NCBI GenBank assembly: GCA_041751425.1 | Contig: JBGSXL010000011.1 | Span: forward strand, 62,001-126,000 | Reading direction: 5' to 3' | From: JAVVEG01 sp041751425 | GTDB lineage: Bacteria > Pseudomonadota > Gammaproteobacteria > Pseudomonadales > Pseudohongiellaceae | DNA: 64,000 nucleotides | Shown here: one piece after another, positions 8,924-18,450 of the stretch | How the letters are laid out: each line of letters begins with the position of its first letter | How positions within the stretch are numbered: the stretch's first letter is position 1 | Position numbers and translations under genes: made by a program | The notes under the pieces: generated by a model | What the model was told of the DNA's origin: nothing | Database searches by the model: none | Seen by the model: the letters and a program-made list of their open reading frames with translations, nothing else

Positions 8924-10702
8924 ATGGATTGGCAGGCGTGGTTATCTCTGACATTAACGTTTGGCGTAGTGCTTGTTCTGATATTCACCAGACTCGGCCC
9001 TCATTTCGTATTGATGGGGGCCTTGACCATTCTCAGCGCTACCGGCGTGCTGACCGCCGCTCAGGCCTTGTCGGGCTTCTCCAATACCGGGTTAATAACA
9101 GTAGCCGCGATGTTCGTGGTAGCTGGCGGACTTAACGCGTCCGGGGGAATTGACCTGCTGGTGAACAGGATGCTGGGTAAGCCGTCCAGTGTGCGTTCCG
9201 CGATGCTGCGATTGTTTGTGCCAGTCTTCCCGCTCAGCGCGTTTCTGAACAACACCCCGGTAGTGGCAACTATGATTCCGGCAGTTAATGCCTGGGCACG
9301 CAAGATCAATATTGCACCCTCCAAACTCATGATTCCGTTAAGTTATGCAGCCATTCTTGGCGGTACGTTGACCATGATAGGGACGAGCACCAATCTGGTT
9401 GTTGCAGGTCAGTACCAGGCGCTGACGGGTGAAAACGGTTTTGGTCTGTTCTCCATCACCGCTGTTGGCTTGCCGGTTGCGATTATTGCCGGTTTTTATA
9501 TGTTGTTCGTCATGCCGCGATTGCTGCCTGATCGCAGGGAAAAAAAACCGTTCGACAATATGCGCGAGTTTACCGTTGAGGTGGCTATCGACCCTAATGG
9601 CCCACTGGTAGGTTTGACCGTGGAGCAGGCTGGGCTGCGTGATCTTGCGCGCCTGTATCTGGTTGAGATCGACCGGGGCGACAGTCTGGTAACCGCCGTT
9701 CCCTCAGAGGAAATTCTGGTGGGTGGCGACCGCCTGGTGTTTGCAGGGGAAACGGAGGCGATATCAGATCTATTGCGCATCAATGGCATTATCGCTTCAG
9801 AAAATGAAGAAAGTGGCCGGGTCGCACTCAATGAGAATCGTGCAGAACGACGGTTGGTAGAAGTCGTGGTTTCGCAATCCTGCGCAGCAGTGGGAGAAAC
9901 CGTGCGTGGCTCAAGGTTCCGCGATCAGTACGGTGCAGTTGTACTTGCATCCGCTCGCAACGGGGAACGTATAGCGGGAAACCTTGGCAACATCATCATC
10001 AAACCTGGTGATACTTTGCTATTGGAAGCAAGGCCGGCTTTCGTGACCCGACAACGTTACAACAAAGACTTTCTGGTGGTGAATGATCTGGATAAGGAAA
10101 CGCCACGTCATGATCGCGCTCTTCTGGCCTGGGCAATTTTATTAGTTGTAGTTGGGGCGGCAGGGTTTGGCGTACTCAGCATGCTGAACGCCGCACTGAT
10201 TGGTGCCAGTGCCATGTTGTTGACAGGTTGCTTGTCGATAAGTCAGGCAGAAAAAAGTCTGGACATGACTGTGCTGCTGACTATTGCCGCATCTTTTTCT
10301 TTAGGCGTGGCGTTACAGGAAACTGGTGCAGCTGCTGTGCTGGGAGAAACGGTGGTCAGTCTAAGTGGTGGTCGACCATGGTTGTTGTTGATACTTACTT
10401 ACACGATGGTATCCGTGCTGACAGAAACCATAACCAACAACGCTGCAGCCGTACTCATGGTGCCAATTGTCTTAGCTATCACCGCACAGGCGGGGTTGAA
10501 TCCGGAGCCTTTTATGCTGGCAATAATGATGGCGGCATCAGCAAGCTTTGCAACACCGCTCGGCTATCAAACCAACCTGATGGTTTATGGCCCCGGTGGT
10601 TACAAGTTCATGGACTTTATTCGCGCAGGTGTGCCGATGAATTTGCTGGTAGGAGTATCTACTTTGACAGTACTGTTGCTCGGCTGGCCCTTGCAGGGTT
10701 AA
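8924..10702 (+). CDS. SLC13-family permease with two TrkA-C domains
   Basis: 592 residues from the ATG at 8924, chosen because GAGGCAGG lies upstream; a TTG 18 bases earlier is possible. Two membrane bundles flank a soluble pair of TrkA-C (RCK-C) domains (about residues 200-385, with GPLVGLTVEQAGLRDL and EEILVGGDRLVFAGE). Conserved loops include PLSAFLNNTPVVATMIP and the mirrored TETITNNAAAVLMVPI of the divalent anion:Na+ symporter superfamily. Likely substrates are sulfate, dicarboxylates or other anions. It stands alone and is convergent with the DMT transporter gene. Confidence 0.87.
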   Translation: MDWQAWLSLTLTFGVVLVLIFTRLGPHFVLMGALTILSATGVLTAAQALSGFSNTGLITVAAMFVVAGGLNASGGIDLLVNRMLGKPSSVRSAMLRLFVPVFPLSAFLNNTPVVATMIPAVNAWARKINIAPSKLMIPLSYAAILGGTLTMIGTSTNLVVAGQYQALTGENGFGLFSITAVGLPVAIIAGFYMLFVMPRLLPDRREKKPFDNMREFTVEVAIDPNGPLVGLTVEQAGLRDLARLYLVEIDRGDSLVTAVPSEEILVGGDRLVFAGETEAISDLLRINGIIASENEESGRVALNENRAERRLVEVVVSQSCAAVGETVRGSRFRDQYGAVVLASARNGERIAGNLGNIIIKPGDTLLLEARPAFVTRQRYNKDFLVVNDLDKETPRHDRALLAWAILLVVVGAAGFGVLSMLNAALIGASAMLLTGCLSISQAEKSLDMTVLLTIAASFSLGVALQETGAAAVLGETVVSLSGGRPWLLLILTYTMVSVLTETITNNAAAVLMVPIVLAITAQAGLNPEPFMLAIMMAASASFATPLGYQTNLMVYGPGGYKFMDFIRAGVPMNLLVGVSTLTVLLLGWPLQG

Positions 10703-10725
10703 GAGGAAGGTTGAGCCTTCGCTTG

Positions 10726-11649
10726 TCAAGCAGGTGCGGATTTGAACCGTTGCAGGAGTGGGTAGCAAAACACCAGCAACATGATGATGCCAGCACCCAG
10801 ATAGAACTGTACGGTTAGCTCCTGATGTTCATTGAGTATGACAATAGCCAGAACGATTGCGTAGATAGGTTCCATGTTTACAGCCAGTGATGTGGCATAA
10901 GCCGAGATGTATCGCAATGCAAACAAGGACAGCACAAACGGCAGCAATGTGCAGGCGAATGCCAGTATCAACAAATAGATTAGATCTGTCCCCTGCGGGA
11001 TCGAGAATATGTCTGTCATGTCACTGCCAAACATGGCATTCAATGACGAGAACGCGGGCATCATTAGAACGCCGGAAATCAGCAACAGGAAAATTCCTCC
11101 CGAAGCCATCTCAACTGTAGTGACGCTCAAAGGGTCCGCGCGAAACACCAGACGTTTGTTCAGGGCTGTAAACAGCGCATCGAAAAAAGCAGACATTATT
11201 CCCATTACTATGCCGATACCCATTGCTGCGGGCGTGCCATCCACCACCAACAGAATGCCAGGCAGCACCAGAATACCCAGAAAGACTTCGCGTTTGCGAA
11301 AGGGACTGCCAGTGAGTGCGGGTTCAATAAATGCAAGAAAAACCGGGACAGTCGCAATGCAAGCGACAGCGACAGAGGCGTTAGCCAGTTTGATAGCGCC
11401 GTAGAACGTCAGCCAGTGCAGCGCTACCAGTACGCCAATGCCACAATAAGCCAGCAGCAATCGCGGTGGCATGGCCAGCATGCCACGCCACACTTTCGGC
11501 AACGCGAATAAAACTACCGCAACAATTGCCATGCGCCAGATCACCAGAGCCAGCGCAGGCATGCTTATCAGTTTGCCAAGAATAGCTGTTACGCCCCACA
11601 ACATTATGCAAATGTGTATCTGTATCCATGCTTTGGTGTGCGGGTTCAT
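10726..11649 (-). CDS. DMT-superfamily transporter (EamA repeats)
   Basis: 307 residues with about ten transmembrane helices arranged as two EamA repeats (first LWGVTAILGKLISMPALALVIWRM, second FDALFTALNKRLVFRADPLSVT). The C-terminal NMEPIYAIVLAIVILNEH segment is typical of the family. Such proteins export amino acids or metabolites, or import nucleotide sugars; the substrate cannot be told. It is monocistronic between the SLC13 permease and the PQQ dehydrogenase. Confidence 0.85.
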   Translation of the reverse strand: MNPHTKAWIQIHICIMLWGVTAILGKLISMPALALVIWRMAIVAVVLFALPKVWRGMLAMPPRLLLAYCGIGVLVALHWLTFYGAIKLANASVAVACIATVPVFLAFIEPALTGSPFRKREVFLGILVLPGILLVVDGTPAAMGIGIVMGIMSAFFDALFTALNKRLVFRADPLSVTTVEMASGGIFLLLISGVLMMPAFSSLNAMFGSDMTDIFSIPQGTDLIYLLILAFACTLLPFVLSLFALRYISAYATSLAVNMEPIYAIVLAIVILNEHQELTVQFYLGAGIIMLLVFCYPLLQRFKSAPA

Positions 11650-11681
11650 GCAGGCCAGCTTTTGTTAGCGTTATTCACCAT

Positions 11682-13820
11682 TCAAGGGTTGCCAAGTGAG
11701 AATACATAAACGGCGTTGCCATTGGATGGATGGACAACATCGGGTGTAACCAATCTCGGCACAGTGCGTGGACTGGTTCCGCCAACAGCAGTAGTCACGG
11801 CAATATATTGTTTGCCATCAATGCTGAACGTAATGGGGTGACCTTGAACAGAGGTGCCAAGTCGCGTTTCCCAAAGTATGTCACCGTTGCTGACATCAAA
11901 AGCGCGGAAGCGGCGATCCAGATCTCCGGCAAACACAACCCCACCCGCTGTAGACAATACACCGGTAATAAATGCAGCGCGCTGCTCATAGCTCCATACT
12001 TCAGTCATTGTGCTGACATCGAAAGCAGCCAGTTTGCCCACATTGCCATTGCTGCCCGGCATCTCGGAGAAGCGACGGTTGGATGCCAATCCGCCGGAGC
12101 CAGGAACTAACTCGACCGGCCTTGCGATATTCTCAAGACAGGTCTGGCTAAGTGGAGCTATCAATACGCCACTGGGTTCGTGATAACTCATGGAGTGCCA
12201 ATTCTTGCCACCGGCGCTGCTGGGGCAGGCCTGAACCCACTCATTGAGTTGTGCGTTGATGATGTCATCGCGATACGTGACCACACCTGTCTTTGGGTCG
12301 ATATGGGTGAAGGTGTTCTGATAAATGGTTTCCAGGAATCCTAAAAACTCCCCGGTCTCGCGATCATTTTTCCAGAGAATTCCGTGTTTGCCGAGTGACA
12401 TCACCAGCTTTCTGCCGTCTTTATCTATCAGCACGCGCTCAAAAACTTCATCCAGATCCAGCGCTTCGCCCGGGACATGCTGAAAGTGCCACGCGAGATT
12501 TCCGTTAGCTACATCCACAGCCACAGTAGCATTGGTAAACAGGCCGGCATCGTGAATGGACATATGACGGCTTGGTGGCGACCAGGGTTTAGCCTGCGCT
12601 GTGCCCCAGTAAGTCAGATTCAAATCCGGATCGTAGCTGCCGGTTATCCATGTCTCGCCACCCTTGCGGAAAATATTATCCAGTCCGCCCCAGGTGTCTC
12701 CGCCAGGTTCGCCTGCTTTAGCAATGGTATTGAAACGCCAGAGCAATTCGCCGGTGTTGGCATCGTGCGCACTGATAAAACAATCTTCCTCAATATAGGT
12801 AGCGCAGCCTGCCAGCCCCAGTAGAACTTTGCCATCAGCGACGATTGGTCCGCTGGAATTGGCGAAGCCCTTGCTGTTGTCTGCGACTACCGTTTCCCAG
12901 ACCTTTTCACCGGTGCGAGCATCCAGTGCCAATAAGCGGGCATCTGTGGTTGCTTGAATAATCTTGTCGTTATAGATGGCTATATTGCGCATATCTTCGC
13001 GCGTAGCCGGGCCGGACCAGTGCTCCCAGATCAGCTCGCCTGTGCGTGCATCCAACGCCTGCACAATATTGCTCGAGTTAATAAGATACATGATGCCATT
13101 GTAGACAAGCGGCGCGGGTTCCGATGCGCCGTCGTGCATGCTCCATACCCATTCCAGTTGCAAATCGCCAACGTTGTCGCTGTCGATCTGAGTCAATGGG
13201 CTGAAGCTGTGTGCCTGGTAGTTGCCACGCATCATCAGCCAATTGGCGGGGTCCGGGTTGCGCATCATGGCGTCGGTGAGGGGTACGAAATTTTCAACAA
13301 CTCCACTTACGGTCAAGCCCTGAGGCTCAGTTGATGCCTGGCGGGCCATGGATTCGGCGACAGATGGTCCGCGTGGAATACTGGTTCCTATGACCAAAGA
13401 GCTGTCTGCCAGCAAAGGAGACTCTCCCGCTGGGATGCCGTTTGTCTGCAGGATGTGAGCAACCATGTTCACATAGTCCGCATCACTGAGGTTGGTGTTT
13501 CCGCCCGGTGGCATCGATGAACGGGTAATGCTGAATAAGCCCGCGGCATCGCGTTGTCCCCAGCGTCCTACAAAGGCACTGCCTGCCAGAGCTGGTGCCG
13601 TAGGGCTGCCAACCAGCGTAGCTCCATGACAACTGGCGCATTGAGTGGCGTAAAGGTCCGCTCCCGCACTGGCTTGTGCCAAGGTGAAACTGGAGACTGG
13701 AACAGGATCATCCGCCACATCGTCAGCCGCGATATCCGGAGAACTCATACAAGCGGTTAATACAAACAGCCCTGTCAGTATCAGCAGACAGATCTTTCCG
13801 GTTCCCGAGAAGTGGTTCAT
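11682..13820 (-). CDS. PQQ-dependent dehydrogenase lipoprotein with N-terminal cytochrome c
   Basis: 712 residues from the ATG at 13820, which has AGGA upstream and yields a lipoprotein signal (LLILTGLFVLTAC, lipobox Cys24); the frame extends 24 codons further without support. A cytochrome c domain comes first (C61-A-S-C64-H65), then an eight-bladed quinoprotein propeller with repeated W-docking motifs (ALDARTGELIWEH, LLALDARTGEKVWET, DVSNGDILWE). It should oxidise an alcohol, sugar or similar substrate in the periplasm and pass electrons to its own haem. The cytochrome is at the opposite end from that in the PQQ enzyme at 18451. No pqq biosynthesis genes are in the window. Confidence 0.83.
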   Translation of the reverse strand: MNHFSGTGKICLLILTGLFVLTACMSSPDIAADDVADDPVPVSSFTLAQASAGADLYATQCASCHGATLVGSPTAPALAGSAFVGRWGQRDAAGLFSITRSSMPPGGNTNLSDADYVNMVAHILQTNGIPAGESPLLADSSLVIGTSIPRGPSVAESMARQASTEPQGLTVSGVVENFVPLTDAMMRNPDPANWLMMRGNYQAHSFSPLTQIDSDNVGDLQLEWVWSMHDGASEPAPLVYNGIMYLINSSNIVQALDARTGELIWEHWSGPATREDMRNIAIYNDKIIQATTDARLLALDARTGEKVWETVVADNSKGFANSSGPIVADGKVLLGLAGCATYIEEDCFISAHDANTGELLWRFNTIAKAGEPGGDTWGGLDNIFRKGGETWITGSYDPDLNLTYWGTAQAKPWSPPSRHMSIHDAGLFTNATVAVDVANGNLAWHFQHVPGEALDLDEVFERVLIDKDGRKLVMSLGKHGILWKNDRETGEFLGFLETIYQNTFTHIDPKTGVVTYRDDIINAQLNEWVQACPSSAGGKNWHSMSYHEPSGVLIAPLSQTCLENIARPVELVPGSGGLASNRRFSEMPGSNGNVGKLAAFDVSTMTEVWSYEQRAAFITGVLSTAGGVVFAGDLDRRFRAFDVSNGDILWETRLGTSVQGHPITFSIDGKQYIAVTTAVGGTSPRTVPRLVTPDVVHPSNGNAVYVFSLGNP

Positions 13821-14058
13821 AGGCCAATTTCCTGTGAAATTTATTATTATCATTGATACACGCGCCATCGTCTGGAGGCCCATTATACGCATGATAGAAA
13901 GTTGGTCGAGAGAGAGTTTCAGGTTGCTTCAGAGTTACCAGAGAGCCGGGCAGCATTCATTGAATGTGGTGGTCAAACTGGCTATGATCAGTGCAAACAA
14001 ATTCCACGGAGGGCGCTCTGCCGTCAGAATACAGGGCCCCAAGAGGATATTGGCAAGC

Positions 14059-17000
14059 ATGCGACGAACTCAAACACTCTGTGCCGTGGCGCTGCTATTG
14101 CTTCTGACAAGCACACGGCTGTTTACTGCTGAATCACCCAATGTGCTCACCCTTGATGACTCGAATACCGAGTACGATCTTTCTTCCTTTGTCACCTATG
14201 TAGAAGATAACTCCACCGAGTGGACGCTTGAGCAGGCTATACCCATGCTCCAGGCTGCAGGCCAACAATGGCAAGGTCCCGGTTTCCCTGTGGTGGGGTT
14301 CAGCTACTCCGCCTATTGGGCCAGCGTTACCGTTGATAACAATCTGGCAGCAGACAGCAATTGGTTTGCCAGAATGGAATTCTCCTCGATAGATCAGTTT
14401 GATTTCTTTTACCAGGATAGTAGTGGTGATTGGCAACAGAAAAAGTCGGGAGACACCCTGCCGTTCGATAGCAGGGATGTTAACCACCACACGCTCATGT
14501 TCAGTTTCCCGTTGTTAGCCAGCACGCAACAAACTCTTTATTTCCGTTTCCAGACTAACGGCTCCGTGCAAATGCCATTGCGACTCCTGAGCGAAAGCAC
14601 ATTCCAGGACTCGCGCCAAACAGAGATGCTGATCTACGGACTGTACTTTGGCATGATGATAGTGATTGGCGTATACAGCGCATTGATGTTTGTTGCTACT
14701 CGCGACAAAGCGTATTTAAGCTTCATGGGCTTCATACTGTTTGGCGCCATGTACTCGTTTTCTTTTCAAGGTCTGGCGTTTCAGTACCTGTGGCCACTGA
14801 ACCCCGGGTGGGCAAATCTTTTCTTTGTTGGGTTGGCTGGAGCTACGGGCTTGCAGTTTGCTCGCGACTTTCTCAATGTCGCAACGCTTGACCATAGATT
14901 GGATAAGGCCATGTTTTGGCTGATAGGTCTCGCTATTTTATACAGTGTACTTTCCTTGATAGTGCCGTATGGCATCTTAAGCAGAGCTATGTCGACATTC
15001 GTCATGGCAATGCTTGGGCTAATGTCGATAGCCGCTTATCTCTCCGTCAAGAATGGCAGTACTACCGCTAATTACTTTCTGGTTGCGTGGATAGCCTTGA
15101 TGTTCGCGATCACTGCAGAGTTGTTACAGCGACTGGGTGTTAGTGTGCCACCGGAACTGAGCTATCACGGCATACAAATTGGGTCAGTACTTGCGGCTCT
15201 GGTTTTGTCACTGGGATTGGGTGATCGCATACGACTTATGTTGATTGAATACAATTCTGTGCAGGAAGACATGCTGAAAGCGAATCAGCAAAAGATTGAC
15301 GCATTGCACAAAGCAGACAATGTCAAGGAAGAGTTCATCGCAAATGTCTCGCATGAATTGCGCACGCCGCTTACCGGCATTATCGGTCTTTCTGAAATCA
15401 TGTTGGAGAAACGCGGCGATGCGTTAAGTGAAAATGATCGCGAAACATTAACCATGATTAAGGTCAGTGGCCAGCGACTTTCGAATCTGGTAAATGACAT
15501 TATCGACTTTACAGCTATCAAGAACGGACGTCTGGAGATGCAAACCAAAACTGTGGATCTCAAGCAGATCTGCAAAATGGTTGTGAAGATGTGCGTTACA
15601 TTGATAGGTAACAAGAAAGTACAGTTGAAAGAGAATTATCCTCATGGACCGGTCAATGTAAACGGCGATGAAGACAGGTTGCAACAAGTTCTTTTCAATC
15701 TTGTTTCCAATGCTATCAAGTTTACCTCACAAGGGTCAGTGACGCTGAAGATAGAGATTCTGGACGTAGACGCCAGAGTCAGCGTGCAGGACACTGGTAT
15801 TGGCATATCACTGGAAAACCAGAAGAAAATATTCAATCGTTTCTATCAGGTGGACTCAGCGGAATCCCGTCAAGAAGGCGGCACTGGACTTGGTTTGGCA
15901 ATTTCACAGAGACTGGTGGAACTACATGGCACTGAAATAATACTGCGCAGCAAACCCGGCGAAGGTTCATTGTTCTTTTTTGACTTGCCTGTGGTGACTG
16001 GCAAACCGATCATCAAACCAGAACCCAGTCGGGAGTCATTGCTTCTGGAGAAGGAAGAGAAGCGCTCAATCATTATGGATTCCAAACCAGCCATACAGCA
16101 ACGACGGGCTGTGGAGCAGGATGTGGAATCTCAAGGACTGATCAGTAAATTCGTAAGCAAAAGAGATGGCAAGATTCTGGTGGTGGATGATGAGTACCTG
16201 AATCTGCGCATAGTGGAAGAACATTTGTCCGAAGATTACACGCTGACTACGGCGCTCAGTGGTCACGAAGCGCTGGAGTTACTAGAGAAGGATAAGCCCG
16301 ATGTCATTATCATGGATCTGATGATGCCGGTAATGACAGGTTTCGAATTATGTCAGCACGTACGCAAGCGCTATAGATTGGATGAGCTGCCGGTGATAAT
16401 CCTGACCGCAAAAAATCGGGTGGAAGACCTGGTACGCGGTCTTAGTGTCGGTGCCAATGATTACATTACCAAACCATTCAGCAAAGAAGAATTGAAGGTC
16501 AGGGTTAAGAAACAGTTTGAACTGTTGCAGCTGATTGATGTCAAGGAAGAGAATCAGCGTTTGAATTGGACGCTGGAAAAATATCAGGAGAGCGAGCAGC
16601 GTTTACGCGAGAAAGAAAACAGATTGGCAAAGATGCTTGATGTCACCACGGATGCCATGATCTGCGTTGATGAAAGTGGGGTGATTGTGTATGTCAACAA
16701 GGCTGCGGAATCATTATTCGATGTAAGTTCTGTTGACTACCACGAGAGGTCATTGAATGTGCTTGCAAATGATCTTGGTCAATACTCAGGCGAACTCGCT
16801 GCAGCGATTACCTTCCCATTTGAGGAAGAGAAACTATCAGAACCGGGTAATACAAAGTATTTTTATTTCCAGTTGAACTCAATGCCACCCGACGAGCAGG
16901 GTTCGTCCATGCAGAGGCAAATCAGCTTTTGCATACTTCCATTGAGTCTGGAACAGGAATTGTATCTGCTGACCTTCAGTTATGCGGCGAGCAGCAATGA

Positions 17001-17532
17001 AGCGCCTGCATTGGAGGATTTGAATGAGAGTTCACTGCCGCAGATTATCGATGAAATAAACAAGAACGTAGAAAGAACCCAGCTGCTGCAGGACTATCTG
17101 AACAAGATTACTCCCGAAGCGTTACAGCAGCACAGCCACTTGTTCGAAGATTTGCGCAATGTGGACGCCATAATTCAACACATGTCAGATTCGCTGCCCA
17201 AGGATGATGATCTGCAGTACCGCGAGGCGCTGGTCAAGTTGATGCAGGAGTGTCATTACTATTGGCAGAAGATTACAGGCGAGTCGATCATCGAACTGGC
17301 GGAGAAGAGTCGTATCTGGAGCGTCAGCATAGATAATGGTCGCTTGCGAACCCGTTCTATGAATCGCTATCTTTCTTTGGATAAACTGCCTTCCAACCCG
17401 CGCTGGCGTCAGGTCGCCCGCACTGCTTATTTTGTACTCTCCAAAGTGTCGCATGACGATGAAGCTAAACGCGCATTGGAAAAATCTGTGGCCCGTCTGC
17501 AGGATATAGTAGAAACCAAAGCGTTGAATTGA
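14059..17532 (+). CDS. Hybrid sensor histidine kinase (7TMR-DISM type) with REC and PAS-like domain
   Basis: 1157 residues. The ATG at 14059 gives a signal peptide (RRTQTLCAVALLLLLTSTRLFTA); the frame runs 125 codons further but reads into the divergent PQQ gene. Order: extracytoplasmic 7TMR-DISM sensor domain (about 25-185), seven helices (about 190-395), HisKA with His432 in ANVSHELRTPLTG, HATPase (GDEDRLQQVLFNLVSNAIKF, GGTGLGLAIS), receiver with Asp753 in IIMDLMMP and Lys in ITKPFS, then a coiled segment, a PAS-like domain (DAMICVDESGVIVYVNKAAESLF) and an uncharacterised helical tail. There is no HPt domain or separate response regulator nearby. It sits between two PQQ dehydrogenases and may control them. 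Confidence 0.85.
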   Translation: MRRTQTLCAVALLLLLTSTRLFTAESPNVLTLDDSNTEYDLSSFVTYVEDNSTEWTLEQAIPMLQAAGQQWQGPGFPVVGFSYSAYWASVTVDNNLAADSNWFARMEFSSIDQFDFFYQDSSGDWQQKKSGDTLPFDSRDVNHHTLMFSFPLLASTQQTLYFRFQTNGSVQMPLRLLSESTFQDSRQTEMLIYGLYFGMMIVIGVYSALMFVATRDKAYLSFMGFILFGAMYSFSFQGLAFQYLWPLNPGWANLFFVGLAGATGLQFARDFLNVATLDHRLDKAMFWLIGLAILYSVLSLIVPYGILSRAMSTFVMAMLGLMSIAAYLSVKNGSTTANYFLVAWIALMFAITAELLQRLGVSVPPELSYHGIQIGSVLAALVLSLGLGDRIRLMLIEYNSVQEDMLKANQQKIDALHKADNVKEEFIANVSHELRTPLTGIIGLSEIMLEKRGDALSENDRETLTMIKVSGQRLSNLVNDIIDFTAIKNGRLEMQTKTVDLKQICKMVVKMCVTLIGNKKVQLKENYPHGPVNVNGDEDRLQQVLFNLVSNAIKFTSQGSVTLKIEILDVDARVSVQDTGIGISLENQKKIFNRFYQVDSAESRQEGGTGLGLAISQRLVELHGTEIILRSKPGEGSLFFFDLPVVTGKPIIKPEPSRESLLLEKEEKRSIIMDSKPAIQQRRAVEQDVESQGLISKFVSKRDGKILVVDDEYLNLRIVEEHLSEDYTLTTALSGHEALELLEKDKPDVIIMDLMMPVMTGFELCQHVRKRYRLDELPVIILTAKNRVEDLVRGLSVGANDYITKPFSKEELKVRVKKQFELLQLIDVKEENQRLNWTLEKYQESEQRLREKENRLAKMLDVTTDAMICVDESGVIVYVNKAAESLFDVSSVDYHERSLNVLANDLGQYSGELAAAITFPFEEEKLSEPGNTKYFYFQLNSMPPDEQGSSMQRQISFCILPLSLEQELYLLTFSYAASSNEAPALEDLNESSLPQIIDEINKNVERTQLLQDYLNKITPEALQQHSHLFEDLRNVDAIIQHMSDSLPKDDDLQYREALVKLMQECHYYWQKITGESIIELAEKSRIWSVSIDNGRLRTRSMNRYLSLDKLPSNPRWRQVARTAYFVLSKVSHDDEAKRALEKSVARLQDIVETKALN

Positions 17533-17572
17533 AAAGAAGTCCATTAAGTCAATATTCAGGACATCCCCTGTC

Positions 17573-18421
17573 ATGCAGAAAGTCGCGTCTAATAAAAGCT
17601 TTGGTGGTGAACAGCTTCGATACGAGCATGATTCTGAAGTTCTGCACTGCAAGATGAAGTTTTCGATCTATTTACCACCAAACGTGTCTGCAACAGATAA
17701 GCAGCAACGTATCCCGTTCCTTGTCTGGTTGTCCGGGCTAACCTGCACCGATGAAAACTTTGTGCAGAAAGCCGGGGCTCAGCGTTTGGCCTCGCAGTTA
17801 GGTTGCGCTATCGTTGCACCAGATACCAGTCCTCGTGGTGAGGGTGTGGCTGATGCGCCGGATGCTGCCTATGATCTGGGTCTGGGTGCTGGCTTCTATG
17901 TCAATGCTACGCAGAAGCCCTGGCAAGCGCATTACCAGATGTACAGCTATATTGTGGAGGAGTTACCTGCTTTGCTGTTTGCACATTTCCCACTGGACAT
18001 GAACAGGCAATCCATAGCAGGTCACTCAATGGGTGGTCATGGTGCTTTGGTGATCGCCTTACGCAATCCGCAAAAGTATCGCTCTGTTTCCGCGTTCGCG
18101 CCCATTTGTGCACCTTCGCAATGCTCCTGGGGGGAGAAGGCGCTAACAGCCTACCTCGGCACTGACAGAAGCAATTGGCTGGATTACGATGCAACCGCAT
18201 TGCTCGCCCGCGCCGGGACTCCAATTCCTACTTTGATAGATCAGGGAAAAGACGATCAGTTTCTCGCTGAGCAATTGCGGCCGGAACTGTTTCTGGCGGA
18301 AGCTAAACGATGCAACTGGCCCGTGCAGTACCAAGCGCGAGATGGCTATGATCACAGCTACTTTTTCATAGCTAGTTTTATCGACGAGCACTTGCGCTTT
18401 CACCATGCTGCATGGAGTTAA
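17573..18421 (+). CDS. fghA: S-formylglutathione hydrolase
   Basis: 282 residues, alpha/beta hydrolase of the esterase D family. SGLTCTDENF forms the oxyanion region, Ser152 lies in the nucleophile elbow AGHSMGGHGA, and the Asp (GKDDQFL) and His (YDHSYFFIASF) complete the triad. It hydrolyses S-formylglutathione to formate and glutathione, the second step of glutathione-dependent formaldehyde removal. The usual partner, glutathione-dependent formaldehyde dehydrogenase, is absent here. A PQQ dehydrogenase gene follows after 29 bases, so formaldehyde from alcohol oxidation is a plausible but unproven link. Confidence 0.9.
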   Translation: MQKVASNKSFGGEQLRYEHDSEVLHCKMKFSIYLPPNVSATDKQQRIPFLVWLSGLTCTDENFVQKAGAQRLASQLGCAIVAPDTSPRGEGVADAPDAAYDLGLGAGFYVNATQKPWQAHYQMYSYIVEELPALLFAHFPLDMNRQSIAGHSMGGHGALVIALRNPQKYRSVSAFAPICAPSQCSWGEKALTAYLGTDRSNWLDYDATALLARAGTPIPTLIDQGKDDQFLAEQLRPELFLAEAKRCNWPVQYQARDGYDHSYFFIASFIDEHLRFHHAAWS

Positions 18422-18450
18422 TTTCGCACTGATCCGCACAAGAGTTTGTA

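Noticed and set aside
13684..14058. 125-codon N-terminal extension of the hybrid kinase
   Set aside because: Overlaps the start of the divergent PQQ gene; a signal peptide begins exactly at the ATG at 14059.
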